Shown here in pieces: positions 62,342-64,000 of a stretch of 64,000 bases of DNA. How positions within the stretch are numbered: position 1 is the first letter of the stretch; every line of letters begins with the position of its first letter. The DNA comes from Dysgonomonas sp. Marseille-P4361. GTDB taxonomy: Bacteria; Bacteroidota; Bacteroidia; Bacteroidales; Dysgonomonadaceae. The position numbers and the translations under genes are program-made. The stretch is taken from positions 1 to 64,000 of the forward strand of contig NZ_OPYL01000007.1 in assembly GCF_900343125.1 (NCBI RefSeq). The letters are read 5' to 3'. The notes under the pieces were generated by a model, which saw nothing but the letters and a program-made list of their open reading frames with translations, did not search any database and was not told where the DNA came from.

Positions 62342-64000
62342 TTATCTCTCTTCGCCGAAGATACTACCATAGCGATGGTACTCATGTGCAATACTTTGCT
62401 CTTTCAGATAATGCAGTAATTCTATTCGACCTTCGACAAGAGGCTTTTCTGAAGCAATATGCTTGCCTAGTTTTGCCGCATGATTATATATCGAATCAGA
62501 GATATCTGTAGAGCATGTTCGTATCCTTTCGTATTTATCCATGTCCTTAATGAATGTTTCTTCATCTTGAACAACTATGTTAGCACCTAATATTGTCGCT
62601 GTAGCCTGCTCTATAAATGGGAGTTTCTTGTCATCGCCAGATATACTTACAGTAATAGGTGTTTTGGCTATATGAGCGGCTAATATAACAAGAAGGACGT
62701 CGGATAACTCATCATTTTCAACCCGTAAAACGATATTTTTTAGAGGTAAATAGCGGAATAAGTTTTCTTCTCCGTAAAGACGATTGACATCTCTCTCTTC
62801 TGAAAACTCAACACCCCAGGCTGTCTTATAATTTTCAAAAGCGTAATCTAGACGAGCTTTCTCCTTTTCATCGGAAATGAAATCGGTTAGAGGAGATTTT
62901 GATGATGAAGCTGGAATTGATCCTTTTTCAGTTATTTCAACGAAGCAAGTCACATAGTTCGGGCCACCGGCTTTTATTCCGCCACCAAAGGCAGATCGTT
63001 TCATTCCTCCAAACGGTTGTCTGTTAACTATTGCACCAGTTATTCCTCTGTTTATATATAAATTACCAGCTTCGATCTTATTTTTCCATATTTGTATTTC
63101 CTCTTCATTCAAGCTTTGTAGTCCTGCTGTAAGTCCATATTCTGATGAATTAGCATATTTGATACCTTGTTCTAAATCGTCAATGCATACAACTGATAAT
63201 AGAGGAGCGAATAATTCATTCTTGAAAATAAAGCTTTCAGGTTTAACACCCCATTTTACGGTAGGCTTTAAGATGTACTTTTTCTCATCAACAAATTCCG
63301 GCGCAACAAGCCATGATTCCCCTTCTTCCAAGTTGTTGATAGCATGAAGTAACTTGTCATTTTCATTCGTTATCATAGGACCCACCATATTCATCGTATC
63401 CCAAACACTACCGGTACGCATGCTTGTTACAGCATCTTTTAGTTTCAGTTTGAATGTCTCGTCGTTGTATATTTTCTTATCCAGCAACAATAACGAACAT
63501 GCAGAACATTTTTGTCCGGCATTGCCAAAGGCAGAGGCTACAATGTTGAGGATGGCATGATCCTGATCTCCATAGCCCGTTAATATAATCGCATTTTTAC
63601 CCCCGGTCTCTGCAGATAGAGGGGTTCTTGGACTATTCTCCAATAGTCTGAATGCAGTGTCAGTTCCTCCCGTCAAGATAATGTGTTTGATTGCAGGGTG
63701 AGCTGTCAGGCTGTTGAGAGAAGATCTGTCGGATGGGCAAACTACTTGTAATGCCTCTTTAGGTACTCCAGCATCCCAAAAGCATTTAGCAAACTCCCAC
63801 GCAATAGGAAGTGCTACAGTTGCCGGTTTTAGAATAACTGTATTGCCTCCGGCTAAAGCAGAGACAACTCCTCCTACAGGGATAGCCAACGGGAAGTTCC
63901 ATGGTGGAATAACAAGAATTACACCTTTGGGAGCAATGGAAATTGTTTCTAGCTGATCGAACTGTTTCATTGAGATAGGATAGAAGCGACAGAAATCAAT
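62342..64000 (-). CDS. L-glutamate gamma-semialdehyde dehydrogenase, C-terminal part (proline catabolism); continues past the window edge
   Basis: The frame is open from 64000 (IDFCRFYPIS precedes the internal Met at 63970), so at least 553 residues of a longer protein are present. It oxidises glutamate semialdehyde to glutamate with NAD. ALDH marks: PPWNFPLAIPVGGVVSALAGGNTVILKP, catalytic Glu in ETGGKNAII, catalytic Cys in AGQKCSACS, and the closing RQPFGGMKRSAFG. About 190 further residues follow the ALDH fold, as in Bacteroidetes bifunctional PutA-type proteins. Whether a proline dehydrogenase domain precedes it cannot be seen here. Confidence 0.9.
   Translation of the reverse strand: MDFCRFYPISMKQFDQLETISIAPKGVILVIPPWNFPLAIPVGGVVSALAGGNTVILKPATVALPIAWEFAKCFWDAGVPKEALQVVCPSDRSSLNSLTAHPAIKHIILTGGTDTAFRLLENSPRTPLSAETGGKNAIILTGYGDQDHAILNIVASAFGNAGQKCSACSLLLLDKKIYNDETFKLKLKDAVTSMRTGSVWDTMNMVGPMITNENDKLLHAINNLEEGESWLVAPEFVDEKKYILKPTVKWGVKPESFIFKNELFAPLLSVVCIDDLEQGIKYANSSEYGLTAGLQSLNEEEIQIWKNKIEAGNLYINRGITGAIVNRQPFGGMKRSAFGGGIKAGGPNYVTCFVEITEKGSIPASSSKSPLTDFISDEKEKARLDYAFENYKTAWGVEFSEERDVNRLYGEENLFRYLPLKNIVLRVENDELSDVLLVILAAHIAKTPITVSISGDDKKLPFIEQATATILGANIVVQDEETFIKDMDKYERIRTCSTDISDSIYNHAAKLGKHIASEKPLVEGRIELLHYLKEQSIAHEYHRYGSIFGEER

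Noticed and set aside
1-64000. tRNA, rRNA, CRISPR array or complete insertion sequence
   Set aside because: Read for T-loop-like GGTTCGAATCC patterns, spaced direct repeats and transposase motifs; nothing convincing was found apart from the integrase fragment.

Overview
The window looks like chromosome of a low-GC member of the Bacteroidales, most like Dysgonomonas or a close relative. The evidence is SusC/SusD pairs, a hybrid two-component regulator, a Xus-type xenosiderophore locus, promoters with a TAnnTTTG -7 box, and serS, metG and mdh of Bacteroidetes type. The genus is an inference; no rRNA, tRNA, CRISPR array or complete insertion sequence was seen.

Layout. 1-322: N-terminal part of a tyrosine recombinase broken by an in-frame TAG. 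540-7584: a large methyltransferase gene divergent from a compact NAD-salvage operon (PRPP synthetase-like, NAMPT/NadV, NadE, nicotinamidase-like hydrolase, NrtR regulator). Two near-identical palindromes flank the operon promoter. 7707-13659 (minus): XusABC-like iron-siderophore uptake (TonB receptor, DUF4374 lipoprotein, PepSY membrane protein) with an extra esterase gene. 13660-18886: a long leader with an unannotated 44-codon ORF ending in four Cys codons, then a SusC/SusD pair. 19191-21163: oxidoreductase, zinc-ribbon miniprotein, acyltransferase.

21246-35073 is a polysaccharide utilization locus that looks aimed at yeast-type alpha-mannan: hybrid regulator (minus), then GH92, SusC, SusD, SusE-like and GH76. 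Two catalytic-site changes stand out: the regulator has Tyr where the phospho-accepting His should be, and the GH92 has Gln where the general-acid Glu is expected, as reported for GH92 enzymes that act on mannose phosphodiesters.

35163-64000 is mostly housekeeping and envelope genes: tricorn-like protease, thioredoxin, GNAT/YoaP protein, mdh, alpha/beta hydrolase, an Lrp regulator divergent from an O-acetylhomoserine sulfhydrylase, SPOR lipoprotein, serS, ecotin, metG, two tandem M28 peptidases, DUF1634 plus TauE/SafE, glutathione peroxidase, a tripartite ABC exporter with two permeases, an ECF sigma/anti-sigma-like operon with envelope proteins, and the C-terminal half of a proline-catabolism aldehyde dehydrogenase cut by the window edge.

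The best candidate for an undescribed system is the poly-cysteine leader ORF at 14013-14147 upstream of the SusC/SusD transporter. It has its own promoter and is followed by repeats that can form mutually exclusive helices, so a cysteine-responsive translational attenuator is a reasonable hypothesis.
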